Source: an uncultured Tenacibaculum sp. (lineage in GTDB: Bacteria > Bacteroidota > Bacteroidia > Flavobacteriales > Flavobacteriaceae). From it: a stretch of 64,000 nucleotides of DNA. A model generated the notes under the pieces. The model was not told the origin of the DNA. It ran no database searches and saw only the letters and a list, made by a program, of their open reading frames with translations. Of this stretch, positions 44,548 through 53,381 are shown in pieces. Numbering within the stretch: the first letter of the stretch is position 1; each line of letters opens with the position of its first letter. Position numbers and translations under genes: made by a program. The stretch is taken from the NCBI RefSeq assembly GCF_947494125.1, contig NZ_CANLTU010000005.1:62001-126000 (forward strand). The letters run 5' to 3'.

Positions 44548-45093
44548 TTGACCGACGAAATTACACTTATAGAACAGTTACAAGATCTTAAAACAAGAGA
44601 AGTAGCTTTTAAACATTTAATATCGCAATACAAAGAGCGATTATATTGGCATATAAGAAAAATTGTAATTAGTCATGACGATGCAGACGATGTATTACAG
44701 AATACATTCATTAAAATTTTTAAAAACATTAATAATTTTAAAAGAGATAGTAAGCTGTACTCTTGGATGTATAGAATAGCCACGAATGAGTCTATCACCT
44801 TTATTAATAAAAAAGCTAAAGAGAAAAATATAGACATTACCGATTATCAACATCAATTAGTTTCTAATTTAGATAGCGATAATTGGTTTTCTGGAGATGA
44901 AATTCAACTTATTTTGCAAAAAGCTATTGCAACGCTTCCTCAAAAACAACAACTTGTTTTTAATATGAAGTATTTTGATGAGATGAAATACAATCAAATT
45001 TCTGAAGTTCTAGAAACATCTGTTGGTGCCTTAAAAGCATCTTATCACATTGCGGTAAAAAAAATAGAACAGTTTATTAAAAACTATAATTAA
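44548..45093 (+). CDS. ECF-type RNA polymerase sigma factor
   Basis: A 181-residue sigma-70-family ECF factor: region 2 at about 25-90 (KERLYWHIRKIVISHDDADDVLQNTFIKIFKNI, SWMYRIATNESI) and region 4 at about 125-175 (LPQKQQLVFNMKYFDEMKYNQISEVLETSVGALKASYHIAVKKI). The only usable start is the TTG at 44548, because the first internal ATG lies within region 2. It is followed by a single-TM protein and a small secreted protein, an arrangement typical of a sigma factor, anti-sigma and sensor. Confidence 0.92.
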   Translation: MTDEITLIEQLQDLKTREVAFKHLISQYKERLYWHIRKIVISHDDADDVLQNTFIKIFKNINNFKRDSKLYSWMYRIATNESITFINKKAKEKNIDITDYQHQLVSNLDSDNWFSGDEIQLILQKAIATLPQKQQLVFNMKYFDEMKYNQISEVLETSVGALKASYHIAVKKIEQFIKNYN

Positions 45094-45126
45094 ACCTTTT
45101 GTAAAAAATAAGGTCTTAGAAGTGAG

Positions 45127-45669
45127 ATGGATAAAGAATTAAAAAATAACATAGATTTTATAAACCAAAAAGTTGGTAAGAAAACTGGATTCTCTATTCC
45201 TAATAATTATTTTGAAGATATAGAAGAAGGTCTTTTAAGTTCTATTAAAACAGAAAGCTTTACCAAAAAGAATAGCTTCAAAGTTCCTGGTAATTATTTT
45301 AATGAAATAGAAGATGATATTTTTGCTAAAATAAGTAACCCCCAACCTAAAGAAGTTAAAATTATTTCTCTGCGTAAAAGATTTCTACAAATGGTTCCTG
45401 TTGCTGCAGCTGCTTCAATATTGCTATTCATAGGTTTAAATTATTTTAATACTGATAACGGTAGTACTTATACTATAGATGATATCACTGAAGCCGATAT
45501 TACAGCTTGGTACGAAAATGGATATGGTGATACTGATGATGATGAATTTGCTATAGCTTTAAATACAATCGATTTAGATAGCGATGCTTTTAGCGATATT
45601 AGCAATGATAATTTAGAAGAATATTTGGACGGCATAGACAGCTCTACATACTTAAACGAAATACAGTAA
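45127..45669 (+). CDS. Single-TM protein, probable anti-sigma factor
   Basis: A 180-residue protein with a cytosolic N-terminal part, one membrane helix at about 90-107 (MVPVAAAASILLFIGLNYF) and an acidic periplasmic part ending in SSTYLNEIQ. The N-terminus holds two copies of F-x-x-P-x-NYF (FSIPNNYFEDIE and FKVPGNYFNEIE). It has no recognised anti-sigma domain, but its order after the sigma gene and topology support an anti-sigma role. It starts 33 bp after the sigma gene and ends 1 bp before the next. Confidence 0.65.
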   Translation: MDKELKNNIDFINQKVGKKTGFSIPNNYFEDIEEGLLSSIKTESFTKKNSFKVPGNYFNEIEDDIFAKISNPQPKEVKIISLRKRFLQMVPVAAAASILLFIGLNYFNTDNGSTYTIDDITEADITAWYENGYGDTDDDEFAIALNTIDLDSDAFSDISNDNLEEYLDGIDSSTYLNEIQ

Positions 45670-45670
45670 C

Positions 45671-46123
45671 ATGAAAAAATTAATAGTAACATTTATTGTT
45701 TTTAGCATTTTTGCAACAACAGCAAATGCTCAATACAAAAAAGGAAGAGAAAAGATTAGAGCTTATAAAGTTTCTTTTCTTACCGAAAAATTAGACTTAA
45801 CATCTGATGAAGCGGAAAAGTTTTGGCCTATTTATAATAAATATGACAAAAACATGATGAGTCTTCATCGTGAGGAAAGAGTTAGTATTAAGAAAAAAAT
45901 TAAGGAGAATGGCGGAATTGAAAAACTTTCTGAAAAAGAGTCTAAAGAAATTCTAAAAAACATTCAGACTATCAATAAACAACGTTATGAAATTAAAGCT
46001 AAGTTTCACAAGCAAGTTTCTAAAATCCTTCCTTATAAAAAGATTTTAGCACTAGAAATTGCTGAACACGATTTTCATCGTAGTTTATTTAAAAAATATA
46101 AACGAAAAAAACCAAGAAAATAA
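45671..46123 (+). CDS. Small secreted protein, Spy/CpxP-like sensor
   Basis: A 150-residue periplasmic protein with signal peptide MKKLIVTFIVFSIFATTANA. The mature part is highly charged and helical: LTSDEAEKFWPIYNKYDKNM is similar to the start of LTxxQ/Spy-type proteins. Such small proteins often accompany ECF sigma factors as envelope sensors or chaperones. It starts 1 bp after the TM protein and is followed by a strong terminator. Confidence 0.7.
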   Translation: MKKLIVTFIVFSIFATTANAQYKKGREKIRAYKVSFLTEKLDLTSDEAEKFWPIYNKYDKNMMSLHREERVSIKKKIKENGGIEKLSEKESKEILKNIQTINKQRYEIKAKFHKQVSKILPYKKILALEIAEHDFHRSLFKKYKRKKPRK

Positions 46124-46152
46124 AAAAAACCGAGCAAATGCTCGGTTTTTTT
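46123..46152 (+). terminator. Terminator of the ECF sigma operon
   Basis: A stem of 13 bp, AAAAAACCGAGCA / TGCTCGGTTTTTT, with a very short loop (AA), at the stop codon of the last gene and followed by T residues. It separates convergent genes. Confidence 0.85.
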
Positions 46153-46175
46153 ATTAGTAATTTTAAAAAATAAAA

Positions 46176-47627
46176 TTACTTTTTCTTAATTAATAAAGTA
46201 TCTAACTTCAACTCTTTTTGAAGCCAAATTCTCAATTCCTTTTCTTTTATTGTTATAATAGAATCTTTTATTTTTTTATCCCAAACTATCGATAATTCAG
46301 GGATCGTATCAATCTTAATAAAATCTTTAGAGGATAGTATTTTTGCAAAACTAATACGCTTTATATCATTGTATCTAATTTTAGCATCTTTAGCTATTTT
46401 ACTAAACGGTACAGTATTTTTATCTCTATTTAATGCGTCCCGTTCAAGCCTATTATTTAAACTAGTTATAGTAGTTTTTAATCCATCTATTTCTTTATGC
46501 AAGCCTTTAATAACATTATCCTTTTCATCTAATTCAACAATAGCTCTATCATAAGCATCTACTACTCTATCTACACTTCTAGCTTTATTTTCATTAATAA
46601 GCAACTCATATGAATCAATTCTTGAATAACTCTTTAATTCATTCCTCAAAAAAGTTTTAGTTGCGTCATTTACATCTCCATTAAAAAACAAACTGATCTT
46701 TTTCTCTTCTCTATTTATCTTTTCACGCTGCAACCATAAGTCTTTATTTGATTCTATTTCTTCTTTCAAAAACTTCTTATAATTAGCATTTACGATACTC
46801 TCCTTATAAACATTAATAAATGTAAATACTGCAGGAACCATTACCAAAAACGCAACAAAAGAAGCTAAACGAGCTATTCTCTTCCTTTTTTCTGAATTTA
46901 CATAACGAATCATAGTAAACCCTAATAGTTTCAATACTAAAAAAGTAGCTAGTGCTATAAATATTGTATTGATTGTAAATAAATACATAGCTCCTAAAAA
47001 GTAATCGAAATTACCTATAGCCAAACCATAACCTGCAGTACATAAAGGAGGCATTAATGCCGTTGCAATTGCTACACCAAATATTACTGAAGCTATTGTT
47101 CCTTTTTTAGTACGTGCTATAATCAAAGCCAACCCTCCAAAAAAGGCTATTAATACATCTCGTATATCAGGCTTAACTCTTCCTAATAATTCTGAAGTCT
47201 CTTCTTTTAGAGGAAATATTGCAAAAAACAGAAAAGCTGTTAATAAACTTAACACAATCATTGTTGCTAAATTTATCATTGATTTTTTTAGTGTATCAAT
47301 ATCATTAATAGCTATAGACATTCCTATACCTAAAATTGGCCCCATTAATGGAGATATTAACATGGCTCCAATTACTACTGCTGTTGAATTAGCATTTAAA
47401 CCTATTGATGCTACAAATATTGAACATATTAAAATCCATGCGGTAGCTCCTTTAAATGGTATATCGTTTTTAATTGCTTCAATTGTAGCTTCTTGATCTG
47501 TATCATGACGAAAATCTAATAACTCAATAATAAATTTTTTAGAGCTTTCCCACAACCCTAAAGCATCTTCTTGAACAGCTTGTTTAGACTGCTCTACATT
47601 TTCATCCTGATTATTTTTTTCCTCCAT
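46176..47627 (-). CDS. DUF389 membrane protein
   Basis: A 483-residue protein of the DUF389 family. The first 55 residues are soluble, then about six hydrophobic helices from 62 to 275 hold the family core (STAVVIGAMLISPLMGPILGIGMSIAI and LMPPLCTAGYGLAIGNFDYFLGAMYLF). The last 200 residues form a charged cytosolic or periplasmic coiled-coil domain. Function unknown; members are inner-membrane proteins. It is monocistronic. Confidence 0.88.
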   Translation of the reverse strand: MEEKNNQDENVEQSKQAVQEDALGLWESSKKFIIELLDFRHDTDQEATIEAIKNDIPFKGATAWILICSIFVASIGLNANSTAVVIGAMLISPLMGPILGIGMSIAINDIDTLKKSMINLATMIVLSLLTAFLFFAIFPLKEETSELLGRVKPDIRDVLIAFFGGLALIIARTKKGTIASVIFGVAIATALMPPLCTAGYGLAIGNFDYFLGAMYLFTINTIFIALATFLVLKLLGFTMIRYVNSEKRKRIARLASFVAFLVMVPAVFTFINVYKESIVNANYKKFLKEEIESNKDLWLQREKINREEKKISLFFNGDVNDATKTFLRNELKSYSRIDSYELLINENKARSVDRVVDAYDRAIVELDEKDNVIKGLHKEIDGLKTTITSLNNRLERDALNRDKNTVPFSKIAKDAKIRYNDIKRISFAKILSSKDFIKIDTIPELSIVWDKKIKDSIITIKEKELRIWLQKELKLDTLLIKKK

Positions 47628-47688
47628 ATAGTTTTATTTTTTCTAACTCCGGAAAGATACAAAATTCCCGCATTACACCAATAAAAAC

Positions 47689-47718
47689 AAAACCTCGAAG
47701 CATTTTGCTCGAGGTTTT
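47689..47718 (-). terminator. Terminator of the C1 peptidase gene
   Basis: Stem AAAACCTCGA / TCGAGGTTTT with a 10-base loop and a T-run on the minus strand, 26 bp past the stop codon at 47745. Confidence 0.75.
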
Positions 47719-47744
47719 ATTTTTTATAAATAATTCTTAGTTTA

Positions 47745-48857
47745 CTAGATTTTCAATTTGTTTTTTAAGTCTTTAGAAATTCCATCTTTATGCAACAACA
47801 CTGATATTGTTTTTAATTTAAAATAAGGAATAGACATATAAACATATCCTTTATTTCCTTGATTAGTACCCCAAGAGTTTTTTACTTTAAAATACTTATT
47901 TCCATTTTGATCTTTTACCAACCCAACTATGTGCATTAAGTGATCATCAGTCGTATTAAAATTTTCAAACTCAGATTGTCGTAAACTAGGCGTAATTTTC
48001 TTTTCTTTTACAATCTCTTTTAATCCTTTTTTAGCATCTGTACTACTAGCAGGTATTATTGCAACACCATTTTTAGATGAAAATGTTTTTTCAGAAACGT
48101 CACAATCCAACTCAATAGTATATCCTTTTTCAACAGCCTCTTCTGTAACTTTTACCAATTCATCTAAAGACACATTATAAAACATTCCATTGGAAAAATT
48201 ATCAGGAATATTCAACACGAACTTATCGTATTTTTTTGCCTGTTCAAAAGATGTTAATGTTACATAATTTGCTGGTTCAATTTTTACATATTCTGCAAAA
48301 CTTTTAGGAGTATATGTTTTTCCTTCAAAAGTAAACTCATCTTTATTTTCTCCCAAATACACATCTAAAACACCCTGAGTAGCTTTACGCCATCTAGGAC
48401 TTAGCTCTCTTGCAGGATTCTTAATATAAGCATCTAACATTGCTTTTAAGACCGCTACTAATTCTGCATGATTATGTTTATCATTTCCTACATTCAACCC
48501 AGTAAATACTACTTCAGGAACTAATCCATATTTTGCTACTGAATTAATAACATCATGTCCTAAACCGCCTTCACTAAATTGCGCTTTTCCTTGACGGTAT
48601 AAATAATTATTTGCTTTATCTGAATACGTATTACGTACTGTATACATTTCAGATAAATCAATATCCTTCCCTGTTAAACGTATAATTTCAGACTCTAAAA
48701 ATGAAGTTGTAGAAAAACTCCAGCAAGTACCAGTTCTTCCTTGACTTTTAACCTGAGTATTTTCTATATCCTTTATTTCTTTAAATTGATATTTCTGAGC
48801 TCTTAACGAGCCTATACTTAGAGATACAAAAGCAACTGCTACTAATATTTTTTTCAT
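47745..48857 (-). CDS. C1-family (papain/bleomycin hydrolase-like) secreted cysteine peptidase
   Basis: A 370-residue enzyme with signal peptide (MKKILVAVAFVSLSIGSLRA). The catalytic Cys45 lies in TGTCWSFSTTSFLESE, a His in DHLMHIVGLV and Asn in KNSWGTNQGNKGYVYMS, so the triad is complete. The spacing of the domains and the insert between 70 and 240 resemble bleomycin hydrolase/aminopeptidase C rather than papain. It is likely periplasmic. It lies 62 bp after the TonB-dependent receptor gene and may be cotranscribed. Confidence 0.9.
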   Translation of the reverse strand: MKKILVAVAFVSLSIGSLRAQKYQFKEIKDIENTQVKSQGRTGTCWSFSTTSFLESEIIRLTGKDIDLSEMYTVRNTYSDKANNYLYRQGKAQFSEGGLGHDVINSVAKYGLVPEVVFTGLNVGNDKHNHAELVAVLKAMLDAYIKNPARELSPRWRKATQGVLDVYLGENKDEFTFEGKTYTPKSFAEYVKIEPANYVTLTSFEQAKKYDKFVLNIPDNFSNGMFYNVSLDELVKVTEEAVEKGYTIELDCDVSEKTFSSKNGVAIIPASSTDAKKGLKEIVKEKKITPSLRQSEFENFNTTDDHLMHIVGLVKDQNGNKYFKVKNSWGTNQGNKGYVYMSIPYFKLKTISVLLHKDGISKDLKNKLKI

Positions 48858-48919
48858 GAGATAAATTTTAATTTCCGAGCAATTTACAGTTTTTAAATAG
48901 CATTAAAAACTTCATTCTC

Positions 48920-51319
48920 TTAAAAATCTACTATTACCCCAATTCTTGGCAAAGCTCTACCAGAACTACTTTCTATTTCTTCTAAAAGATACCTAGAGCT
49001 ATCATTAGGATCCGTAACTCTACCGTTTTGATCTTCTATAGGCAGTAAAAATGGGCGCTGCTTTGAACTACTTGCATAAATATTTTGAATATCTAAATAT
49101 AAATTAATAGCTGCTTTTTTTAAATACCATGTTTTATCTACTCTAATATCCAACTGTGTATAAGTGTCTAAACGTTCGTTATTTAATCTAGCATAATCTA
49201 AAACGCCACCATTTTTAACATCATAATTAGATTTTAATGAAGAAGTATTTATATCATAAGGGGTAAAAGGTTTTCCTCCAACTAATCTAAACTTTGCTCC
49301 TACTTCCCAATTCTTTTTCAACTTCTTACCAGCAGTTATGGTTATAAGATGTTTATTATCCCAAGTAGAAGGAATAAATTCTCCTAAAGCATTTTTAAAC
49401 TCACTTCTTACAAAAGTATAAGATGCAATTCCATATAAACCGTTATACGATTTTTTTTGAGCTAAAAACTCAAATCCATATGCCCTTCCTTTTGAATTAG
49501 AAACCACTTCTTCATTTCCTACTACGCCAAAATCATCTCCTAAATTTGCTAAACTTATTTGGTCTCTTACAGAAAATGGATAATTACTATATGATTTATG
49601 AAACCCTTCAAACGTAATTTTAGAACTTTTATTTGGCTTATATGATAAACCTCCCACCAAATGATCCGATTGGATATACTTTAAACCTTTTTTATTAACA
49701 AATTCTCCTGCATTATTTTTAAAACCTAAAACTGTATAAGATGGTAATTGATAATAACGACCAATAGATGTATTTATAGACCATTTATCATTTAGTAAAT
49801 AATTTAAAGATACTCTTGGTGAAAATTGATTCAATAAATTTCTCATTTCACTATTATAATCTATTCCATCTAGTCTAAAACCAAAAGAAACTCCTAACGT
49901 ACTATTTAGGTACTCTTTTGAAACCTGACCAAACACTCCATATTTAACAAAATCAATTTCTGAATTAAATGTATCTTCAAAAACTCCTTGAGTATTTGCC
50001 TCCTTTCTATACGTATTATTTTTATATGTTGCGGTTTCTAAATTAGTTCCTAAATTCACTTTATAACTACTTTCTGTATTCAAGTTTAACTCATACCTAA
50101 ACTTTGTTTCTATTTCTTTAGAATTGTAATTTAACAGCAAATTCGGAGCTATTTCTTCATTCATAAAATACTTTACTGCTTTATTTTTAAGTTCGTTCCT
50201 ACTTAACACTATTAAATGTGTAACATTTTCTGCAAAATATTTATAACTAGCACCAACTGTATAATTCCATTGACTATTTACTGGCACTGTATTTAATATA
50301 ACTTTATTTCGTTTAATTGTTTCTAAATCTTCCTCTCCTTCATTTACTGTTTTATTTAATTCAAAATCATCTATCGCTCCTAAAGCTATAATTGATAACT
50401 CACTATTTTTTGATAATTCTGATTTTACATTTAATTGAAAATCGTTATACGTTGGCAAAAAAGGTAATTTTATTAACTTAAATAAAAATTTAAGATATGA
50501 TTGACGTACTGAAAACATGAAAGTAGTTTTATCTCCAATCGGCCCATCCAATGTAATACCTGCATCTGAAGTTCCTAAAGTAGCTCTTGTATTAAGTGAG
50601 GTTTGATTTCCTACTTTCTGTGTAAACTCAATAACCGAGCTTAATGTATTGCCTCTATTGGCAGGAAAAGCACTCGAATAAAAATCTACTTTTCTTATTA
50701 AGTCTGCATTCATAATTCCAACTGGACCACCTGTAGCTCCTTGTGTTTGAAAATGATTTATTACAGGAACTTCTATACCATCTAAATAAAATTTATTTTC
50801 TGAAGTTGCACCTCCTCTAATAATTATATCATTTCTGAATCCTGGATTTGAAGCCACTCCCGGAAAAGATTGAATAACTTTTAAAATATCTCTATTTCCT
50901 CCTGGGTTTTTCTCTATTTCTGCAACTCCTAAGCTTTGCAACGACAGAGGACTTTCTAGCGACTTCTTAAATAAACTTGCTTTTACCTCTACCTCTTTCA
51001 ACTTTGTTAAATTCTCATTTAATACAACAGTTATGTATGGCGAATTATCTTTAGTTACCAAATACTCATCTGTAATTAACAGCTCATAACCTATAAATGA
51101 AACTTGTAATTTATTATATCCTAAAGGAACATTCGTTATCTTAAAATTCCCTTCTTCATCAGATGCTACTCCTATTGAAGTACCATAAACCAACACGTTT
51201 ACAAAAGGAATTACCCCTCTTGTTTTTGAGTCAATTATTTTTCCAGTAATTCTTCCTAGATTTTGACTTGTAATAATAAATGATTGTAGTAAGAACAGTA
51301 ATAAAAGTATACGTTTCAT
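48920..51319 (-). CDS. TonB-dependent outer-membrane receptor with carboxypeptidase-like domain
   Basis: A 799-residue outer-membrane receptor. Signal peptide (1-18), then a CarboxypepD_reg-like Ig domain (about 22-105: GRITGKIIDSKTRGVIPFVNVLVYGT), a plug (VIQSFPGVASNPGFRNDIIIRGG) and a 22-strand barrel. It lacks a SusD partner, so it is not a classical polysaccharide-uptake pair. The substrate is unknown. It is followed by the C1 peptidase gene after 62 bp. Confidence 0.92.
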   Translation of the reverse strand: MKRILLLLFLLQSFIITSQNLGRITGKIIDSKTRGVIPFVNVLVYGTSIGVASDEEGNFKITNVPLGYNKLQVSFIGYELLITDEYLVTKDNSPYITVVLNENLTKLKEVEVKASLFKKSLESPLSLQSLGVAEIEKNPGGNRDILKVIQSFPGVASNPGFRNDIIIRGGATSENKFYLDGIEVPVINHFQTQGATGGPVGIMNADLIRKVDFYSSAFPANRGNTLSSVIEFTQKVGNQTSLNTRATLGTSDAGITLDGPIGDKTTFMFSVRQSYLKFLFKLIKLPFLPTYNDFQLNVKSELSKNSELSIIALGAIDDFELNKTVNEGEEDLETIKRNKVILNTVPVNSQWNYTVGASYKYFAENVTHLIVLSRNELKNKAVKYFMNEEIAPNLLLNYNSKEIETKFRYELNLNTESSYKVNLGTNLETATYKNNTYRKEANTQGVFEDTFNSEIDFVKYGVFGQVSKEYLNSTLGVSFGFRLDGIDYNSEMRNLLNQFSPRVSLNYLLNDKWSINTSIGRYYQLPSYTVLGFKNNAGEFVNKKGLKYIQSDHLVGGLSYKPNKSSKITFEGFHKSYSNYPFSVRDQISLANLGDDFGVVGNEEVVSNSKGRAYGFEFLAQKKSYNGLYGIASYTFVRSEFKNALGEFIPSTWDNKHLITITAGKKLKKNWEVGAKFRLVGGKPFTPYDINTSSLKSNYDVKNGGVLDYARLNNERLDTYTQLDIRVDKTWYLKKAAINLYLDIQNIYASSSKQRPFLLPIEDQNGRVTDPNDSSRYLLEEIESSSGRALPRIGVIVDF

Positions 51320-51402
51320 ATATAAATGATTAAACTTAAGCTAAAATACAATTTGTTTAACAAAAACAAAAAAAAGATAAACAAAATATTTTTAAACACA
51401 AA

Positions 51403-51430
51403 AAAACCTCAATTATTAAATTGAGGTTTT
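51403..51430 (-). terminator. Terminator of the tRNA operon
   Basis: Stem AAAACCTCAATT / AATTGAGGTTTT with a 4-base loop, T-run on the minus strand, directly past the end of tRNA-Tyr. Confidence 0.85.
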
Positions 51431-51431
51431 G

Positions 51432-51514
51432 TGGGGAGAGCAGGATTCGAACCTGCGAAGTCGTAAGACAACGGAGTTACAGTCCGTCCCATTTGGCCGC
51501 TCTGGAATCTCCCC
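51432..51514 (-). tRNA. tRNA-Tyr (GTA)
   Basis: On the minus strand a class II tRNA of 83 bases. The acceptor stem GGGGAGA / TCTCCCC is fully paired and the T-arm GCAGGTTCGAATCCTGC is standard. The anticodon loop CTGTAAC gives anticodon GTA. A long variable arm (GTCTTACGAC) is as expected for Tyr in bacteria. The CCA is not encoded: the discriminator A is followed by C and then A-rich DNA. Confidence 0.95.
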
Positions 51515-51561
51515 AGAGTTTTCACAAATTTATCATATTCTGATAAACTTAAAAAAACTAG

Positions 51562-51634
51562 TGACCGGGCTGGGGCTCGAACCCAGGACCCTCTCCTTAA
51601 AAGGGAGATGCTCTACCAACTGAGCTACCAGGTC
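51562..51634 (-). tRNA. tRNA-Lys (TTT)
   Basis: A 73-base tRNA on the minus strand. Anticodon loop CTTTTAA gives anticodon TTT. D-arm (GCTCAGTTGGTAGAGC) and T-arm (CTGGGTTCGAGCCCCAG) are standard. The acceptor stem GACCTGG / CCCGGTC has one mismatch, U5 opposite C68. It is 47 bp upstream of tRNA-Tyr and in the same transcript. Confidence 0.95.
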
Positions 51635-51659
51635 ATTGTTTTTTTTGCGTTAGCGGGTG

Positions 51660-51689
51660 CAAATATAGAATGTATTTTCAAATCAGCAA
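51660..51689 (-). promoter_or_regulatory. Promoter of the tRNA-Lys/tRNA-Tyr operon
   Basis: TATATTTG (51660-51667 on the minus strand) and TTG (51687-51689) with a 19-bp spacer match the Bacteroidota consensus. It lies 25 bp before the first tRNA. Confidence 0.7.
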
Positions 51690-51758
51690 ACTTTTTTTTC
51701 ACTTTATTTTCAAAAAAAATGCATCTTTTTTTTTACCTACTAATACACAGAAAGTTAC

Positions 51759-52523
51759 CTAAAGGTCATTTAAATATGCTTTTCTAACTTTTTTAAATAA
51801 ATTAGAAGAATACACAAAATTCACTATTGCTTCATTATCTGTTTTGAAAATTTCTTTATGAGATCCTTCCCAAGCTTTCATTCCATTTTTAAGAAATACA
51901 ATCTTATCTCCTATTTCCATAACAGAATTCATATCATGCGTATTTATAACTGTTGTTATTTTATACTCATCTGTAATTTCTTGAATTAAATTATCGATAA
52001 CTATTGATGTTTGCGGATCTAAACCTGAATTAGGTTCATCACAAAACAAATATTTAGGATTCATAACAATTGCCCTTGCTATTGCTACACGTTTTTGCAT
52101 TCCTCCTGATAATTCTGCTGGAAATTTTTTATTAGAATTTTCTAAATTCACTCTTTTTAAAACGAAATTAACACGTTCTAACATTTCGTTCAAAGGTTGT
52201 TTTGTAAACATTTTTAAAGGAAACATTATATTTTCTTCAACTGTTTGTGAATCGAACAAAGCACTTCCTTGAAAAACCATTCCTAGTTCTTTTCTAAAAT
52301 TTCTTTTATCCTCAATAGTCATTTCTGTATTTACACGTCCATCATAAATTATATTCCCTTTTTCTGGTGTGTGTAAACCTATTAACGACTTTAAAAAAAC
52401 TGTTTTACCTGAACCACTTTGCCCAATGATTAAACTTGTTTCTCCTGGTTTAAATGACGTTGTAATTCCTTTTAAAATTTCAACTCCATTAAATCCTTTA
52501 TGTAATTTATTTACTTCTATCAT
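51759..52523 (-). CDS. mlaF: ABC transporter ATP-binding protein (MlaF-type)
   Basis: ATPase of the Mla-like phospholipid transport system at the inner membrane. The 254 residues carry IIGQSGSGKT (Walker A), LSGGMQKRVAIARA (signature) and YLFCDEPNSGLDP (Walker B), which is the wording typical of MlaF. It overlaps mlaE by 1 bp. No MlaD-type MCE protein gene is adjacent. Confidence 0.9.
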   Translation of the reverse strand: MIEVNKLHKGFNGVEILKGITTSFKPGETSLIIGQSGSGKTVFLKSLIGLHTPEKGNIIYDGRVNTEMTIEDKRNFRKELGMVFQGSALFDSQTVEENIMFPLKMFTKQPLNEMLERVNFVLKRVNLENSNKKFPAELSGGMQKRVAIARAIVMNPKYLFCDEPNSGLDPQTSIVIDNLIQEITDEYKITTVINTHDMNSVMEIGDKIVFLKNGMKAWEGSHKEIFKTDNEAIVNFVYSSNLFKKVRKAYLNDL

Positions 52524-53263
52524 TAGGTCAATAACATTTGCGTTAAGAAATAATTAGCTATAACAATCAGTACTGTTGTCCAAACTACCGATTGCGTACT
52601 TGCTTTACCAACTTCTAAAGATCCTCCTTTTACATAATAACCATGATATGACGGTACAGTCGCTATTAAAAAAGCAAAAACTAATGTTTTAATAATTGCA
52701 TACGTAAGTAAAAAAGGATCAAAATCCATTTGAACACCTGTAATAAAATCTATTCCTGAAAATAATCCTGAAAGTACTCCTGCTACCCATCCTCCAAAAA
52801 TTCCTAAGAACATTCCTAATACAATTAAAAATGGATAAAAGAAAACTGTTGCTATTATCTTAGGCAGTACCAAATAATTTAAAGAATTAATCCCCATTAC
52901 TTCTAGTGCATCAATTTGTTCAGTAACTCGCATTGCACCAATACTTGAAGTAATATAAGAACCTACTTTACCTGCTAAAATAATTGAACAGAATGTTGGT
53001 GCAAACTCTAATATTACTGATCGTTTAGCTGCAAAACCAATTAATGATTTAGGTATAAATGGACTTTCTAAATTTAATGCTGTTTGTAAAGCGATAACCC
53101 CCCCTATAAAAAAAGAAATAAATGCTATAATACCTAACGACTTATGACCTAGTTCTTCAATTTCTCTAAATAAAGCTTCACGAAAAACCCTAGCCCTTTG
53201 TGGTTTTGTAAAAACTTGTTTCAGCATTAGAAAATACTTTCCAATATGCTCTATATAATTCAT
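52523..53263 (-). CDS. mlaE: MlaE-type ABC transporter permease
   Basis: An inner-membrane permease of 246 residues with about five helices and the MlaE signature (LEFAPTFCSIILAGKVGSYITSSIGAMRVTEQIDALEVMGI). With MlaF it drives lipid transport between the membranes. The gene is first in its unit and divergent from pafA. Confidence 0.92.
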   Translation of the reverse strand: MNYIEHIGKYFLMLKQVFTKPQRARVFREALFREIEELGHKSLGIIAFISFFIGGVIALQTALNLESPFIPKSLIGFAAKRSVILEFAPTFCSIILAGKVGSYITSSIGAMRVTEQIDALEVMGINSLNYLVLPKIIATVFFYPFLIVLGMFLGIFGGWVAGVLSGLFSGIDFITGVQMDFDPFLLTYAIIKTLVFAFLIATVPSYHGYYVKGGSLEVGKASTQSVVWTTVLIVIANYFLTQMLLT

Positions 53264-53350
53264 TAAAATAATCTATTTTTCTCTACTGCTAAAGTATTAA
53301 AAAACCATTAACTCTGCATCTTATTTATGAGTTTTAGCTCTCTTTTTACT

Positions 53351-53358
53351 TACCTTTG
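53351..53358 (+). promoter_or_regulatory. -7 element of the pafA promoter
   Basis: TACCTTTG matches TAnnTTTG and lies 23 bp before the pafA ATG. A clear TTG is not present at the expected spacing. No Pho-box-like repeat is obvious. Confidence 0.45.
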
Positions 53359-53381
53359 ATTTTGAATTTTTAAAATTAACA

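Noticed and set aside
51429..51623. Plus-strand open frame with a GEQDSNLRS-like peptide
   Set aside because: It is the antisense translation of tRNA-Tyr and tRNA-Lys, a well-known artefact in annotation.
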